Below, piece by piece: positions 10,727 to 23,073 of a stretch of 64,000 bases of DNA. Position 1 is the stretch's first letter. Every line of letters begins with the position of its first letter. The stretch lies in NCBI GenBank assembly GCA_900471485.1, contig UCEU01000022.1:20026-84025 (forward strand), given 5' to 3'. The notes below the pieces were generated by a model. That model was not told where the DNA came from and made no database searches. It was given only the letters and a program-made list of their open reading frames with translations. The stretch comes from Hyphomicrobiales bacterium. GTDB lineage: Bacteria; Pseudomonadota; Alphaproteobacteria; Rhizobiales; Rhizobiaceae. Both the position numbers and the translations under genes were made by a program.

Positions 10727-13113
10727 AGCCCGCCTCCCCGCTGTGCAGGGCCCGCAGCAGCAATATCGGCCTCCAGTTCTGCGAGTAGATCCGCTCCGTC
10801 GTGCTCAAGAGCCGTGGTTGCAGCATGAGTTACAGCGTGACGGCGGTGGTTGACCTCGCTGCGAAGTGCAAGTTGGCCTTCCTGGAAAGCAGCACCGAAA
10901 CGGCAACCGACGCAAACCCGATTGCAGGCGAAGTCGTAGTCCGGCATAAGTGCTTCAGGTATGGCGTCCTTCTTCCAAGGCGCTTTGCCCTTCGCCTTCA
11001 GCTTCAGGCACTCGGCATCGGCCCGGTGTTCCTCGTTGTGCGGATCGGCAGCGCACCACATATTCGTGCCGATCACCGGCTCCAGAAAGTGGCTCTTTGC
11101 GTACTGGATCAACCGCTCGAGCAAAGGGGCCTCGAGCGCGCTCGGGTCGTTGGCTCTCGAACCGATCCGGACGGTTCCCATCGCGCGCTCGGCGATCGCC
11201 TGTACATCGCTGAACAGAGCCTTGCCCCCTGCCCCGATAACGCTCTCCGTTCCTCGCCACAGTCCCAGCATTTTTTTTACGAACATCTCGCAGCGCGGCT
11301 CGTCGAAAGCCTTCTGATGCTCTTTCAGGTAAGATAGCCGCCTATATGCGCTATCGACCCATGCTTGGTCTTCCTCGGTCCGGTTTGAGACGGAACTTCG
11401 CAAGCGCACCTCGAGCTCAGTCTTCAACCGGTTGATTTCGCCCGGCAAGATCATGGTGAAGTAGATCCGTGTCATGTTTGGGTCGTTATGCCGATACATG
11501 AGCGAAAGCGCGTCGGGATGGCCGCCAGTCAATCCGTAGTAGTACCAGATTCCGTACCCGCGCCGTAGCATATGAATGCTGAGATCCCACCGGTTACGGC
11601 CCTCAGGCGGGGCCACGCCCATGAATTCCATGAACTGATCAATGGTCTGATGGAACCGCGACGAATTCAGCCGCTCGGGCTTCTTGGGATCGAATGCGAC
11701 CTCGAACAGCCATTCTTTTCCAGTCGCCTGGCGGGTGTCGGCAGAAAGCTCTTCGAGTGTGGTTACGACGGTCTTGAGGATCGATGGTACCGGGATATCT
11801 ACGCGGTCTTGGTCCGTCTTGCCGATATATATTTTCATCGTCATGAGGCCGTTTTCGCCCTCGGTGAGGCAGCCGAAGTGGGCGCTTCGAACACCAATGT
11901 CCCGGCGCGCCGCAAAACCGGCGATGAGAATGGCGCAAGCTGCGAATAGATGCCGAACTGCCTCGTCCAGCAGGATCGTTTTAGGGGGTAGTGGTTCTCG
12001 CCTGGCCGCGCCCAGGTTCCAGATCGGCCAGATGCAAAACCCGCCCTCGGGCATAAGCATGCTGGCACTCGCCATCTCGTTATCTCGAGTTCCGAGCGAG
12101 TCCCAATGACGAGAGGCGTGAAACGTAGCCAGAATGTACTTGGAGTAGCTTGCCACGTACCTCGCTGCCGCAGTCATGGCCCTCATCATGTCCTCCGGAA
12201 GAAGCGTATCGGTCCTACCGCCCTCTTTGCGATCGCGGTTCAGGATCGCGTCCAAGGACATCGAATCAAACGGGTCCTGCTCCATCCGGTCGTGGTCTAG
12301 GTCACGCTCTGAGAGCCTGAACAGGTACTCAAGGATTTCGAGGTAACTGTGCAGATTGCGCCTGCCGTTCGTATCTGACAAAATGCTTGGCCTGGCCTGG
12401 GTCTTCGAAGCCGGATCATCGCTGCGAACGTTGTCGACGCCCTCGTCCAAATCGCTGGCATCCAGGCCGGCCGAAGGGTCAGCATCCAGGAGGGCTAACT
12501 GGAACGACGGTGAGCGTGCAATAGCTGCGACGGTGACGCCGAGCTGAGTGGCGAAGCTGTGGTTGATGACCAAAGCTTCCGAGCTTGTGCGTGCATCCAG
12601 CACCAGGTCGAGCCTTTCCTCGATGGGGACGAGTGCCAAGGTTCCCCCTTTTGTGAGACGCTTGGAAAAGTCGGACGCGAAATCCTCGGGGATATCGGCA
12701 AAGGACCGATAACCTTCCGCGATGCGATAACGAAGCACCCAGTCGAACTTTCGGGCCATCTGCGCGACGTAAGTCGCATCGAGCCCTCCATTTCCTCGCG
12801 CGCCGATCGACAAGGAAGTGAGCACAAGAACCTTCTTGGTCAAGCGGTCAGCATTGAGCGAGTTGTGCGAGAGAAGGACATTCGGAAAGTCGACGGCCGC
12901 GTCGAACGAAACGAGATGCTCGACCTCCTTCCGCTTCTTGGTGGGGTCGGCGGTTGCGATAATCCAGCAGTTGTGCGTCAGGTCACGGTTCTTCCCGCGC
13001 GACCATCCCGTAGTCAGTCGCTTACCAATAGGAGTGGATGGGCGAGTGGCGACGACGGCTGCTGGGATGGATCTGGCGCCCAGACGCGCCTTGTATGTGG
13101 AAAGCTTCATCAT
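10723..13113 (-). CDS. Tyrosine recombinase, second of the island trio
   Basis: A 796-residue divergent tyrosine recombinase. Catalytic residues: Arg 403/404 (GFAARRDIGV), Lys 432 (YIGKTDQD), His 514 and Arg 517 (HMLRRGYG), His 542 (YRHNDPNMTRIYF) and Tyr 551. A long C-terminal extension after the catalytic domain carries Cys pairs (MWCAADP, and CNRVCVGCRFG near 745-755) that could bind zinc. The length is far above the 300-400 residues of phage integrases but typical of multi-recombinase islands. It overlaps the gene before and the gene after by 4 bp each. Confidence 0.88.
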   Translation of the reverse strand: MMKLSTYKARLGARSIPAAVVATRPSTPIGKRLTTGWSRGKNRDLTHNCWIIATADPTKKRKEVEHLVSFDAAVDFPNVLLSHNSLNADRLTKKVLVLTSLSIGARGNGGLDATYVAQMARKFDWVLRYRIAEGYRSFADIPEDFASDFSKRLTKGGTLALVPIEERLDLVLDARTSSEALVINHSFATQLGVTVAAIARSPSFQLALLDADPSAGLDASDLDEGVDNVRSDDPASKTQARPSILSDTNGRRNLHSYLEILEYLFRLSERDLDHDRMEQDPFDSMSLDAILNRDRKEGGRTDTLLPEDMMRAMTAAARYVASYSKYILATFHASRHWDSLGTRDNEMASASMLMPEGGFCIWPIWNLGAARREPLPPKTILLDEAVRHLFAACAILIAGFAARRDIGVRSAHFGCLTEGENGLMTMKIYIGKTDQDRVDIPVPSILKTVVTTLEELSADTRQATGKEWLFEVAFDPKKPERLNSSRFHQTIDQFMEFMGVAPPEGRNRWDLSIHMLRRGYGIWYYYGLTGGHPDALSLMYRHNDPNMTRIYFTMILPGEINRLKTELEVRLRSSVSNRTEEDQAWVDSAYRRLSYLKEHQKAFDEPRCEMFVKKMLGLWRGTESVIGAGGKALFSDVQAIAERAMGTVRIGSRANDPSALEAPLLERLIQYAKSHFLEPVIGTNMWCAADPHNEEHRADAECLKLKAKGKAPWKKDAIPEALMPDYDFACNRVCVGCRFGAAFQEGQLALRSEVNHRRHAVTHAATTALEHDGADLLAELEADIAAAGPAQRGGGL

Positions 13114-15485
13114 TTGATTGCTCCTGAGAGATTGAGTGGGGTGAGAGCGACGAACCCTTGACGCAGATCGTCGTTGAATTCGTCCCTGATCCGTTCAAGG
13201 AGACGGCCCATTCCCGCTTCTTTGAGCTTCGCGAAGATCGCCTTCGTGAATCCTCTTAGGGGTATGCCTATGAGCGACCAGCGGCGCTGGTCGGCAATCT
13301 TCTCCTCGAGATCCAGGGACACGCTGATTGCAACAAGTGACCGGAGTTGCTCGTCCGATGGCGTGAAGCGGAACGCCGGTGGCCCTGCGACAGGCGTAGA
13401 AACACCGTAGCCGACAGCGCTCGCAACCCCTGACACGCGCGCGAGGTTGTAGAACCAGGTGTGCTCTTCAGGAGTCATTAGAAACTCAAGCGGTTTGCCC
13501 ACTTCGGCCACGATCAGAGACTGAATGGCATTCTGGAAAAACCGTGTGCTTTGCTCGAGTTCGCGTATGATGTCAGGTGAGTTCAGGTAGACGGGAAGAA
13601 GCCCCCCGGTACCGGCGTGATTGGCGTCCGTTCGCAAGGATTCGACCGTGTCCACCACTCTGAACATCATCTGAAGGTAGGACTTACGGATCAGTTTGAA
13701 CGTCAGGCCTGGACTTGCGAGCGGCCCGCTTGCAAATGTCGTCGCTATATCGCGCGTGTTGAGCGAGACACCGCCGGCCAGAGAGATGCTTTTGAAGAAC
13801 CGCTCATGAACGCGTCGGTTCTTGGTATAGCCATCGAGAGGCTCCACCAGTGGTCGTATCAGCTCCAAGGCCACATAGGCGGGACTCGTGTACCCGACCA
13901 TCGAACGCTGATCGCAATCCCCCCAGCTCTCTGCCCGTTCAGCCTCCTCCCAAGCAGCGACAGCATTAGCCGCCCTCATCCCGCTGAGTTCGGAATGTTC
14001 CAACAGGGTTTGAACCAGGTGCCCAGCGCGATTTTTGAACACTTCCACGAACGAAGCGCACGCTATGCCAACCTCGTCCATCAAGCGAAACTGATACACC
14101 TCAGGCAGAATGTCCTCAATCGGTTGGCGGTTCCAACCGGTGTCACAGCAGAACACTATCTTCGCTGCCATGAGCGGGGGGTTAGTAGCGCCGATGCAGC
14201 AATGCACCAGAGTGACGATTTGCTGGAACTCGAGCGACGCGACGTCAGGAACAAGTACGCCGAGGCCGGCCTTCCGCCATGTCTCCGGATCTGCCATTAA
14301 CTCCATAGAAGCGCTGACGGCTTCGGACTTCGAGTGGTCACCGTACCTCGAAAACCGGGACTTCCCGGTTCGCTCGAAACTGAGGATTTCCGCTCTCACG
14401 ACGGTCGAGATCGCCCTGCAAGCCACGCGCGCCTCTTCGGGAAGGCCGGTAGCGATCCCCAAGCGCAGCGGTTCCGCAGCTTTGAAGAACGACACATGCT
14501 TCTGAAGGACGTCCATTGCGGCGTCGCTGACGACCTTCATCGAGACGCGGAGTCTCGCTGCACCGGTAAGGTTTGCGGTTTCAGGGAAACCGAGATCCGT
14601 GATCGACGTGCTGACTGCGGGAACGTGGGTGAACTTCTTGTAGCGGCGCGAGAAATGCGGGTAGTTCCGGTTGGTGAGTTCAGACATATGTTCCAGGAGG
14701 TGAGAACAATTGCGCATCAATCCCGTGACAGTCACCGCGGCGAAGGCTCCTGACCTTTTCATAGCCGTCTCACACTCGTCGATTACTGACTTGATCGCTG
14801 AGGGATCGCATCGTTCTTTGCCGCCACCGGAAAGCGCGCAAAGCAAGGCGTCCGAATAGCTGGTAGGATTCAACCTAATGTACGACATCAGGTAGCGGAA
14901 TCCGACGATCTTCGTTGTGCCTCTCAGTTCCTTTGCCTCGAAAGCGCGAAAATCATCGCGGAACTGATCACCCAGTATCGATCCGATCTCCTCGACGCTC
15001 ATCGGTGGAAACGGCGGCTCGACGTCCACTGCCTTCCGCGGCCCCTTCGGGTTTTTTAGCTTGAGGGGAAGAAACTTTGGCAATTCCGGATAGATTGATG
15101 TGTTCAGACCCAGCCATCGGAATACGGCGACCGCATTCCTGGCATGCTCCAAGGCGATAGCTTCGGAATAGAGTTCGGACGCCAGCAAGCGCTCGTAATT
15201 TGCCTTCAATGCCTGCAGTAGGGCGTCTTCGAATTTTATCCTCTCTGCCGACCACGCGTCCGGCGACTTGAGATAGAGACGGAGCATGTCGTAGCGGCCG
15301 TCGTCTTCGATCATCCCGAGCAGCAACCTCGGGGCTAGCACATATTTCGTCCGTTTGTTTTTTGATTTGAGGAACGACGTGTATTCCGTCACTGCCTCGG
15401 CCAGATGCGGATACCCTCGTTCGAATTCCTCAACCGTTAGTGCGAGCGAATTCGCGCCCGCGAAACGTTCTTTCGCAGCTTCCAT
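13110..15485 (-). CDS. Tyrosine recombinase-like protein, first of the island trio
   Basis: About 791 residues. The catalytic pattern is degenerate but recognisable near the C-terminus: Arg in FCCDTGWNRQP (about 453), Arg in LIRKSYLQM (about 600, where HxxR is expected but His is replaced), His in ANHAGTGGLLPVYL (about 623) and Tyr 633. The missing box-II His and unusual context suggest it may act structurally or cleave weakly. ATG 15485 is preferred over the upstream GTG at 15494 because AGGTG lies just before it. It begins the overlapping recombinase set and ends at the ATGA shared with the next gene. Confidence 0.78.
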   Translation of the reverse strand: MEAAKERFAGANSLALTVEEFERGYPHLAEAVTEYTSFLKSKNKRTKYVLAPRLLLGMIEDDGRYDMLRLYLKSPDAWSAERIKFEDALLQALKANYERLLASELYSEAIALEHARNAVAVFRWLGLNTSIYPELPKFLPLKLKNPKGPRKAVDVEPPFPPMSVEEIGSILGDQFRDDFRAFEAKELRGTTKIVGFRYLMSYIRLNPTSYSDALLCALSGGGKERCDPSAIKSVIDECETAMKRSGAFAAVTVTGLMRNCSHLLEHMSELTNRNYPHFSRRYKKFTHVPAVSTSITDLGFPETANLTGAARLRVSMKVVSDAAMDVLQKHVSFFKAAEPLRLGIATGLPEEARVACRAISTVVRAEILSFERTGKSRFSRYGDHSKSEAVSASMELMADPETWRKAGLGVLVPDVASLEFQQIVTLVHCCIGATNPPLMAAKIVFCCDTGWNRQPIEDILPEVYQFRLMDEVGIACASFVEVFKNRAGHLVQTLLEHSELSGMRAANAVAAWEEAERAESWGDCDQRSMVGYTSPAYVALELIRPLVEPLDGYTKNRRVHERFFKSISLAGGVSLNTRDIATTFASGPLASPGLTFKLIRKSYLQMMFRVVDTVESLRTDANHAGTGGLLPVYLNSPDIIRELEQSTRFFQNAIQSLIVAEVGKPLEFLMTPEEHTWFYNLARVSGVASAVGYGVSTPVAGPPAFRFTPSDEQLRSLVAISVSLDLEEKIADQRRWSLIGIPLRGFTKAIFAKLKEAGMGRLLERIRDEFNDDLRQGFVALTPLNLSGAIK

Positions 15486-15603
15486 TTGTTTCACCTATGT
15501 CTGTTGGTTGTCTGAAGTCTTCGGCGCCCTGATGAGGCGTCCTAGGACTCGCCGTATCAGTCCACGCTGGGCTCAGTCGAAATTCCCAGACTTTCCGATG
15601 GAG

Positions 15604-16695
15604 TTAGCAGCGCCGCGGACGCCATCGCGGGCGGCGTCCATGCTGGATCTGATCCACGTGTCGTGGCTGCCTCAAGGACTCCCACTCATCGTCTTCGATG
15701 CCGAGCCACCCTCCGAAACCCTCCCGGAGGACTGACAATCCTACGGATTCACCGATGCCGGCGTCCGACAGTACCTCGAGATACCCACGCACGCGCTCGT
15801 CCAAGGATTCGGGGGCGAGATAGAAGTCCGGAACTGAAGGATTCCCGCGCCCTGCGGCAGCGCAGAGATCTTTGAAGGTGGCGTGTCCGAACATTTTTGC
15901 GAACAGGTGTCGCCGGCCTTCCTCGATGACGAGTCCTTGCGCATGTATCGACTTTTCGAAGATGCCGAAGAGACTCACGACCGTCCCGAGATCAAGGAAT
16001 TCTGTTTTCGTATTTGCAACCCTGATGCGCGTTCCATGTGCCTTAGGCGGGCTTCGTTCACCGGAGAAATCCCACCAAGATCCAAATGTCACTACCTTCA
16101 GCAAGTGCTCGGCTTCGTCGATGGAAAAGTCATTTTCGGTGAGTACGGTCGCATACTGCCGGTAACGTTTCTCCGCAACGTCCCGGTCAACGACACGATC
16201 TGGCTCAGACCTGTCCGCTAGGCCGATGCGGGAATACAGTTCCTCGTAACCGTCGTGCCCGAAGATTCGGGAAACGATTGTAAGCGCGTCGTAATGCGAG
16301 ATGAGGTCGCCCCAGCTACGAACTTCTCGCTTCAACCTCTTCGCCAAACCCTTGACGATGCCGGTATTTCCAAAGTCGACAACTACACGGGCTGGCTTCC
16401 CTGATGAACCGTAAGCGGAAGCGAGGGCATTCCCAGCAGGCCGGGCGCCCGTCCAGCCACTAACATGCGCCGGCACCTGGCCGAGCCCAGGCTTGTCGTT
16501 CGCCATCGTCATGGGCTGGTCCTCAGACCGACGGGCGCCGTCCTCGCGACCTCGACTTGGAGCGGAGGGCGCCGATAGCTCCTCCTGTCCGGGCAAGGAC
16601 GCTACATTGAGACGCGGCCGTTCCGCCCTCGTCCCAATGGGATCTGGTAGAGAAACCAGTTTCACTAAAGTCAGAAGTCTTCGTTTTGAGTTCAT
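15604..16695 (-). CDS. Hypothetical protein with FGH-x2-(Y/F) repeats, leading the recombinase operon
   Basis: 363 residues; no enzyme family recognised with confidence. The first 100 residues are low-complexity and Pro/Arg-rich, so the true start may be internal (MTMANDKPG). Two related segments, SRIFGHDGYEELYS (about 140-153) and AKMFGHATFKDLCA (about 268-281), resemble the LAxxxGxxxWxxL repeat seen in several proteins annotated as glyoxalase-superfamily-like in mobile islands. It lies 118 bp upstream of the recombinase operon on the same strand and is probably part of it. AGGAAG precedes ATG 16695. Confidence 0.55.
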   Translation of the reverse strand: MNSKRRLLTLVKLVSLPDPIGTRAERPRLNVASLPGQEELSAPSAPSRGREDGARRSEDQPMTMANDKPGLGQVPAHVSGWTGARPAGNALASAYGSSGKPARVVVDFGNTGIVKGLAKRLKREVRSWGDLISHYDALTIVSRIFGHDGYEELYSRIGLADRSEPDRVVDRDVAEKRYRQYATVLTENDFSIDEAEHLLKVVTFGSWWDFSGERSPPKAHGTRIRVANTKTEFLDLGTVVSLFGIFEKSIHAQGLVIEEGRRHLFAKMFGHATFKDLCAAAGRGNPSVPDFYLAPESLDERVRGYLEVLSDAGIGESVGLSVLREGFGGWLGIEDDEWESLRQPRHVDQIQHGRRPRWRPRRC

Positions 16696-17166
16696 CGTTC
16701 TTCCTATACAGTCACAGGTTGTCGTTACCCGAGACGACGGCGTCCGAATTGACGATGGAAACTGTGATGCGGGGTCGGGTCTGCAAACGCAGCGAGGCCG
16801 CGTTTGAACGGTTCAGGTTCAACTGATTCGTCTGTCCAAGTGAACGAAGGGCGTCCAAGCGCGCCGCACGACGGGTGGACGCCGCTCAAGTAGCTTGAAC
16901 GATCACTCGATTAGAAGAGAATGATGAGACGAATCCGCTATTTAGCCGAAAGACGCAGTTGCGCATCGGCGGGCCGTTGAAAAACACTAGCGGTTTCAGA
17001 GGGATGGTGCTAACACATCGGCATGGACCTTTCTGAGGTTCTGTTGGTCGGGCGGGCTAGTTTGTTCACGACGGGCCCGCTCGACTCGCTACTGGAACCT
17101 ATCGGATCTCGCGTACGCGAACAATAGGGACTGTACCCCCGAACTATGTAAACAGGGATTTTATCG
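16696..17166. other. Divergent promoter region of the recombinase operon
   Basis: 471 bp between two divergent genes, with no protein visible. It must contain the operon promoter on minus and that of the coiled-coil/wHTH gene on plus, making it the likely control point for excision. No clear operator was identified by eye. Confidence 0.5.
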
Positions 17167-17634
17167 TTGGTTGATATCAGCGAACAGTTCGAGACCCTCC
17201 TTCTCGCATTACAGAAGCAGATTGTGCATCGGGAAGAGGAACTGGCCCAGTTCCAAGTCCGTGCCGCCCAGTACTGCGCGGACCAGGAAGCCGAGATCGA
17301 AAAGGCGAAAACGCGCCTTGAGATCATTCGGGCCGAAATGGGCGAGCTGATGAAGGAACCCCTTGTCGACAACCCCCTCCCTTTAAGCGAGCACGGCAAG
17401 TCTACCGCGGTAACCTCAATGAACGAGTCCGACCGGATAAGGGAGGCCGCGAAGATGATCTTGGCGGAGGTTGGCAAGCCGGTGATGCAGATGGAACTCA
17501 AGCGCAAAATGGAATCGAAGGGGATTTACATTCACGCGAAGAACCCTGTCGATCTCATCCGTTCTGCCTTGAGAAGGGACCGTAGTTTCAATCATATTCG
17601 AGACAAGGGCTGGACGCTCGCAAGCGACGTCTGA
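17167..17634 (+). CDS. Coiled-coil protein with C-terminal winged-helix domain
   Basis: 155 residues from a TTG start. Residues 1-60 are a long amphipathic helix (LLLALQKQIVHREEELAQF and following) expected to dimerise. Residues about 90-155 (IREAAKMILAEVGKPVMQME through DKGWTLASDV) look like a HARE-HTH-type winged helix, a domain often found in DNA-modification and chromatin proteins. It is divergent from the recombinase operon and next to its promoter region, so a regulator or recombination-directionality role is plausible but unproven. Confidence 0.6.
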   Translation: MVDISEQFETLLLALQKQIVHREEELAQFQVRAAQYCADQEAEIEKAKTRLEIIRAEMGELMKEPLVDNPLPLSEHGKSTAVTSMNESDRIREAAKMILAEVGKPVMQMELKRKMESKGIYIHAKNPVDLIRSALRRDRSFNHIRDKGWTLASDV

Positions 17635-17720
17635 CGAAAGCCTCCACAGCGAACATCGAGGCTCCTGAGCGAGTTCGTTGACAGTCCGGACCCCGTCCAG
17701 GCAATCTACGCGAAAACGGG

Positions 17721-18050
17721 GTGCCTGAAATGCTCGAATTTGTTTCCGAAATCGGCGATCGCTGCGTCTATCATACTGCCTACAAGGACGGCCGATGCTT
17801 GTGGGAAGGGGCGGACCCCATGACCTTGCTGGACACGGATGAGTACGTGCTCTGGCCCTGTGGCGAGGTCGCGCCCCTATGCAAATATTTGCAGAAGCAC
17901 AGCGACCTGTCGTTAACTGCACAGTGGCGCCTGTCTCCCACCACAGGGGTTTCCGGCATCGCGCTTATCGACGAGACCGGCAGGCACCTGTATGGAACCA
18001 TCTTTGTTCTCTTTGAAGGCAGCCCACTCGAGCAGATACGAAGAGCCTGA
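17721..18050 (+). CDS. Small hypothetical protein
   Basis: 109 residues from GTG 17721 (alternative ATG at 17730, MLEFVSEIGD). No family recognised. Balanced composition, a CxxH-less core with WPCGEVAPLC and repeated beta-type segments (GVSGIALIDETGRHLYGTIF). It ends 17 bp before the convergent stop of the island recQ, so it belongs to the same left-end block. Confidence 0.5.
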   Translation: MPEMLEFVSEIGDRCVYHTAYKDGRCLWEGADPMTLLDTDEYVLWPCGEVAPLCKYLQKHSDLSLTAQWRLSPTTGVSGIALIDETGRHLYGTIFVLFEGSPLEQIRRA

Positions 18051-18066
18051 GCAAGGCCAGGCTCCC

Positions 18067-19905
18067 TCACCGAAGAGCAATCTCAAGTGCGTCGAGGAAA
18101 CGCTGCCCGTACCGCTCAAGCTTAGTTGGACCGACGCCCGACACATCGAGCATCTCGTCAAGCGTTGCGGGCCGCCGGGTCGCGAACGCCACGAGGGTGG
18201 TATCCGGGAAGACCACGTAAGGGGCGACGCCAATCTCTCTGGAGATGGCGAGGCGTTCTTGGCGGAGCGCCTCGAAAACCTCGCGGTCGTCCGCCGAGAG
18301 GCCTGAGCGGGACGTATAGCTTGAAGTGTCTGCCGCCCTTTTCGCACCCCGCGTGACAGCGCGGTCACGCCTAAGCGTCACGGATCTTTCCTTCTTGAAA
18401 ACGGCGGCGGCCGCCTCCTGCAGCTTCATCGCGCCGTACTCGTCGTGCTCTACGCGAATGAGGTTCAGAGCAAGAAGCTGACGGTATATCGACTGCCAGC
18501 TTGCCGCGTTGAATTCCTTGCCCGCTCCGAAGACCGCGAGGTCGACGTGGCCGAACCTTTTCGTCTTGTCCGTCACCTTCCCGATGAGGACGTCGATGAC
18601 ATGCCCTACGCCGAACCTTTCTCCGGTCCGGTAGATCGCCGCGAGCGCCTTGATAGCGGCGTCGCTGCCGTCCCAGGTCTCGATCGGCTTCGTGCACGTG
18701 TCGCAATTGCCGCAGTTGCCTGGGTGTCGCTCGCCGAAATGTCCGAGGATTGCCTGCCGGCGGCAGGCGGTCGTCTCGCAGATGCCGACCAGCGCGTTCA
18801 GCTTGGCCCTCTCGATCCTTTTCACTCGATCCGAGGCGTCGCCTTCGTCGATCATCCGCCCGCGTTGGACGATGTCCTGCATTCCGAAGACCATGAACGC
18901 TTCCGACGGAAGCCCGTCTCGACCGGCGCGCCCTGTTTCCTGGTAGTAGCCTTCGATGGACGACGGAAGATCGAGATGGGCGACATAGCGGACGTTCGGT
19001 TTGTTGATCCCCATGCCGAACGCTACCGTGGCGACCAGACACAGTCCTTCTTCAAGACGGAAAGCGTCCTGGTTCGCCGCTTTAACCGCGGGGTCAAGCC
19101 TGGCATGGTAGTGCTTTGCTCGGACGCCGTTCTCATTCAACCACTCGACGGTCTCCTCGACCTTCTTGCGGGAGAGACAGTAGACGATGCCGCTTTCGCC
19201 TTCATGCCTCTTCAGGAAGTCCAGCAGTTGGGCCCGCGGATTGCTTCGGGGAAGTATTTCGTAGCTGATGTTCTTTCTGTCGAAGCTGTCGACGTAGACC
19301 TGCGCGTCGGCGATGTTCAGCAGCTTGACGATGTCCTTCTGCGTGTGCGGATCCGCCGTGGCGGTAAGCGCGACGATCGGAATGCCGGGGTACATGTCCT
19401 TCAGGCGCCCAAGCGCAAGGTAGTCCTTCCGAAAATTATTTCCCCAAAAACTGATGCAGTGCGCCTCGTCTACGGCGATCAGTGAAATCCCGTCCGGCCC
19501 GAGCATGGACTGGAGTCCTCCGGCCGCGACACGTTCAGGCGTCACGTACAGCAGCTTCATCTCTCCTGCTCGCAGTCGACGTCTGACCTCCGCCGCCTCG
19601 TCCGAGGGCTGCTCCGACCACAATGCCCCCGCGGCGACGCCGAGTTCCTTGAGTTCCTCGACCTGATCTCGCATGAGCGCCACCAGTGGCGACACGACGA
19701 CCGCCGTCCCGCGCATGCAAAGTGCGGGAAGCTGAAAGCAAAGAGATTTGCCTTTACCGGTAGGAAACAGGACAAGCGTATCGCGACCCGACAACACGTT
19801 GTCGACGACATCCCCCTGCATCCCTCGAAATTCGGGATATCCCCATACGCTGCGAAGAACGCTGAGGGGCTCGCCAACCGAATCCGCTTCGCGACCCCGT
19901 TTCAT
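18067..19905 (-). CDS. recQ: Island-encoded RecQ DNA helicase with rewritten aromatic-rich loop
   Basis: Full-length RecQ, 612 residues from ATG 19905 ([20 protein letters not shown]). It has Walker A PTGKGKS (48-54), DEAH at 146-149, motifs III-VI ([40 protein letters not shown]), the zinc cluster CETTAC...CGNCDTC, the RQC winged helix and an HRDC domain at about 540-600. It is a clear homologue of the host RecQ cut by this island. The aromatic-rich loop that couples DNA binding to ATPase, normally [11 protein letters not shown], reads [11 protein letters not shown] (152-162). W154, F158 and R159 are kept, but Q, H and D are replaced. Codons there (AGT TTT TGG GGA AAT AAT TTT) are AT-rich against the rest of the gene. 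It should supply RecQ function to the disrupted host, but with a possibly altered loop. Confidence 0.95.
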   Translation of the reverse strand: MKRGREADSVGEPLSVLRSVWGYPEFRGMQGDVVDNVLSGRDTLVLFPTGKGKSLCFQLPALCMRGTAVVVSPLVALMRDQVEELKELGVAAGALWSEQPSDEAAEVRRRLRAGEMKLLYVTPERVAAGGLQSMLGPDGISLIAVDEAHCISFWGNNFRKDYLALGRLKDMYPGIPIVALTATADPHTQKDIVKLLNIADAQVYVDSFDRKNISYEILPRSNPRAQLLDFLKRHEGESGIVYCLSRKKVEETVEWLNENGVRAKHYHARLDPAVKAANQDAFRLEEGLCLVATVAFGMGINKPNVRYVAHLDLPSSIEGYYQETGRAGRDGLPSEAFMVFGMQDIVQRGRMIDEGDASDRVKRIERAKLNALVGICETTACRRQAILGHFGERHPGNCGNCDTCTKPIETWDGSDAAIKALAAIYRTGERFGVGHVIDVLIGKVTDKTKRFGHVDLAVFGAGKEFNAASWQSIYRQLLALNLIRVEHDEYGAMKLQEAAAAVFKKERSVTLRRDRAVTRGAKRAADTSSYTSRSGLSADDREVFEALRQERLAISREIGVAPYVVFPDTTLVAFATRRPATLDEMLDVSGVGPTKLERYGQRFLDALEIALR

Positions 19906-20254
19906 TTCATATGCGCTGTTTGGCAATTCGCGTTTCCATTTCGCGGTACAAGACTGATTCGAGATCGCGGCTGTTCTCAAAGCCTATCACATCAAGCCGA
20001 AGGCAGGGCTCCAAGATCCGCCCAGCTCCCAATAACACATTTGCAGGGCGTTCATCTCCTGCAGGGATCAGTGTCGACTATCAAACAACGGTTCTGTTGC
20101 GGGCGTCCAGCCTCCCGTAGCATTATCATGCCGGCCACCGGAGACCAGGACTGAGTCACACCTGACCACGCGGGCCTCCTGCATGCGCCGGTCCGACGTG
20201 GTGGAACTGTGGTCTCTTGCCCGCGTTGTGCATGATCGTCGCAGGAAACATGAT
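19906..20254. other. Intergenic region upstream of island recQ
   Basis: 349 bp between divergent recQ and the small secreted protein gene. It holds their promoters. No gene or repeat with recognisable features was seen. Confidence 0.4.
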
Positions 20255-20577
20255 ATGAAGACCGTTGTTCTTGCCGTAGCCCTAGCTCTTTCCGCCACAC
20301 CTTCGTTCGCCATATCGCGGCTCAATCCGCTCGCGATGTCATGCGCGCAGGCACGGTCGGCCGTTCATCAACAGGGCGCGATCATCTTTCGCTCGACGTC
20401 GCCGCGCGGTCTTCCGCTGTACGATCGCTTTGTCCGCAACAGTCGCCTGTGTGACGCCAACGAGTATGCCGAATGGCGGAACATACCGACGCGTGACGAC
20501 AAGACCTGCCCCGTACTCAACTGTAAAACATCGACAACCTCGATGGCACCTTCATCGTCCCTGACAACTATCTTTAG
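20255..20577 (+). pseudogene. Small secreted rhizobial-type protein, frameshifted at an A run
   Basis: ATG 20255 (AGGAAA just upstream) gives a signal peptide MKTVVLAVALALSATPSFA. A mature domain of the common rhizobial type follows: SCAQARSAVHQQGAIIFR, RGLPLYDRFVRNSRLC and TCPVLNCK, with paired cysteines. At the A run 20525-20528 the frame breaks. One extra base would continue as NIDNLDGTFIVPDNYL and stop at 20575-20577, a natural ending. In the current frame translation runs on to 20623 as a Ser/Thr-rich tail. It is either a real 1-bp loss or a sequencing error in a homopolymer. The function of this periplasmic family is unknown. Confidence 0.7.
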
Positions 20578-20757
20578 ATCGAATACTATCGTCGTTCCGA
20601 TCCAGCGGCCGGGCCGGACCTAAGAAAGCTGGTGCCCCATCGTGGATACGCAGGGTCGGAGAGATCGCTAAGCATACCGCCATGGATGAACCGGATGGCG
20701 GGACTCGGCATTTATGAGGAGTATCTACGTCCTCATTTGCATCCCGTCGATGCAGCA

Positions 20758-23073
<2,316 letters not shown>

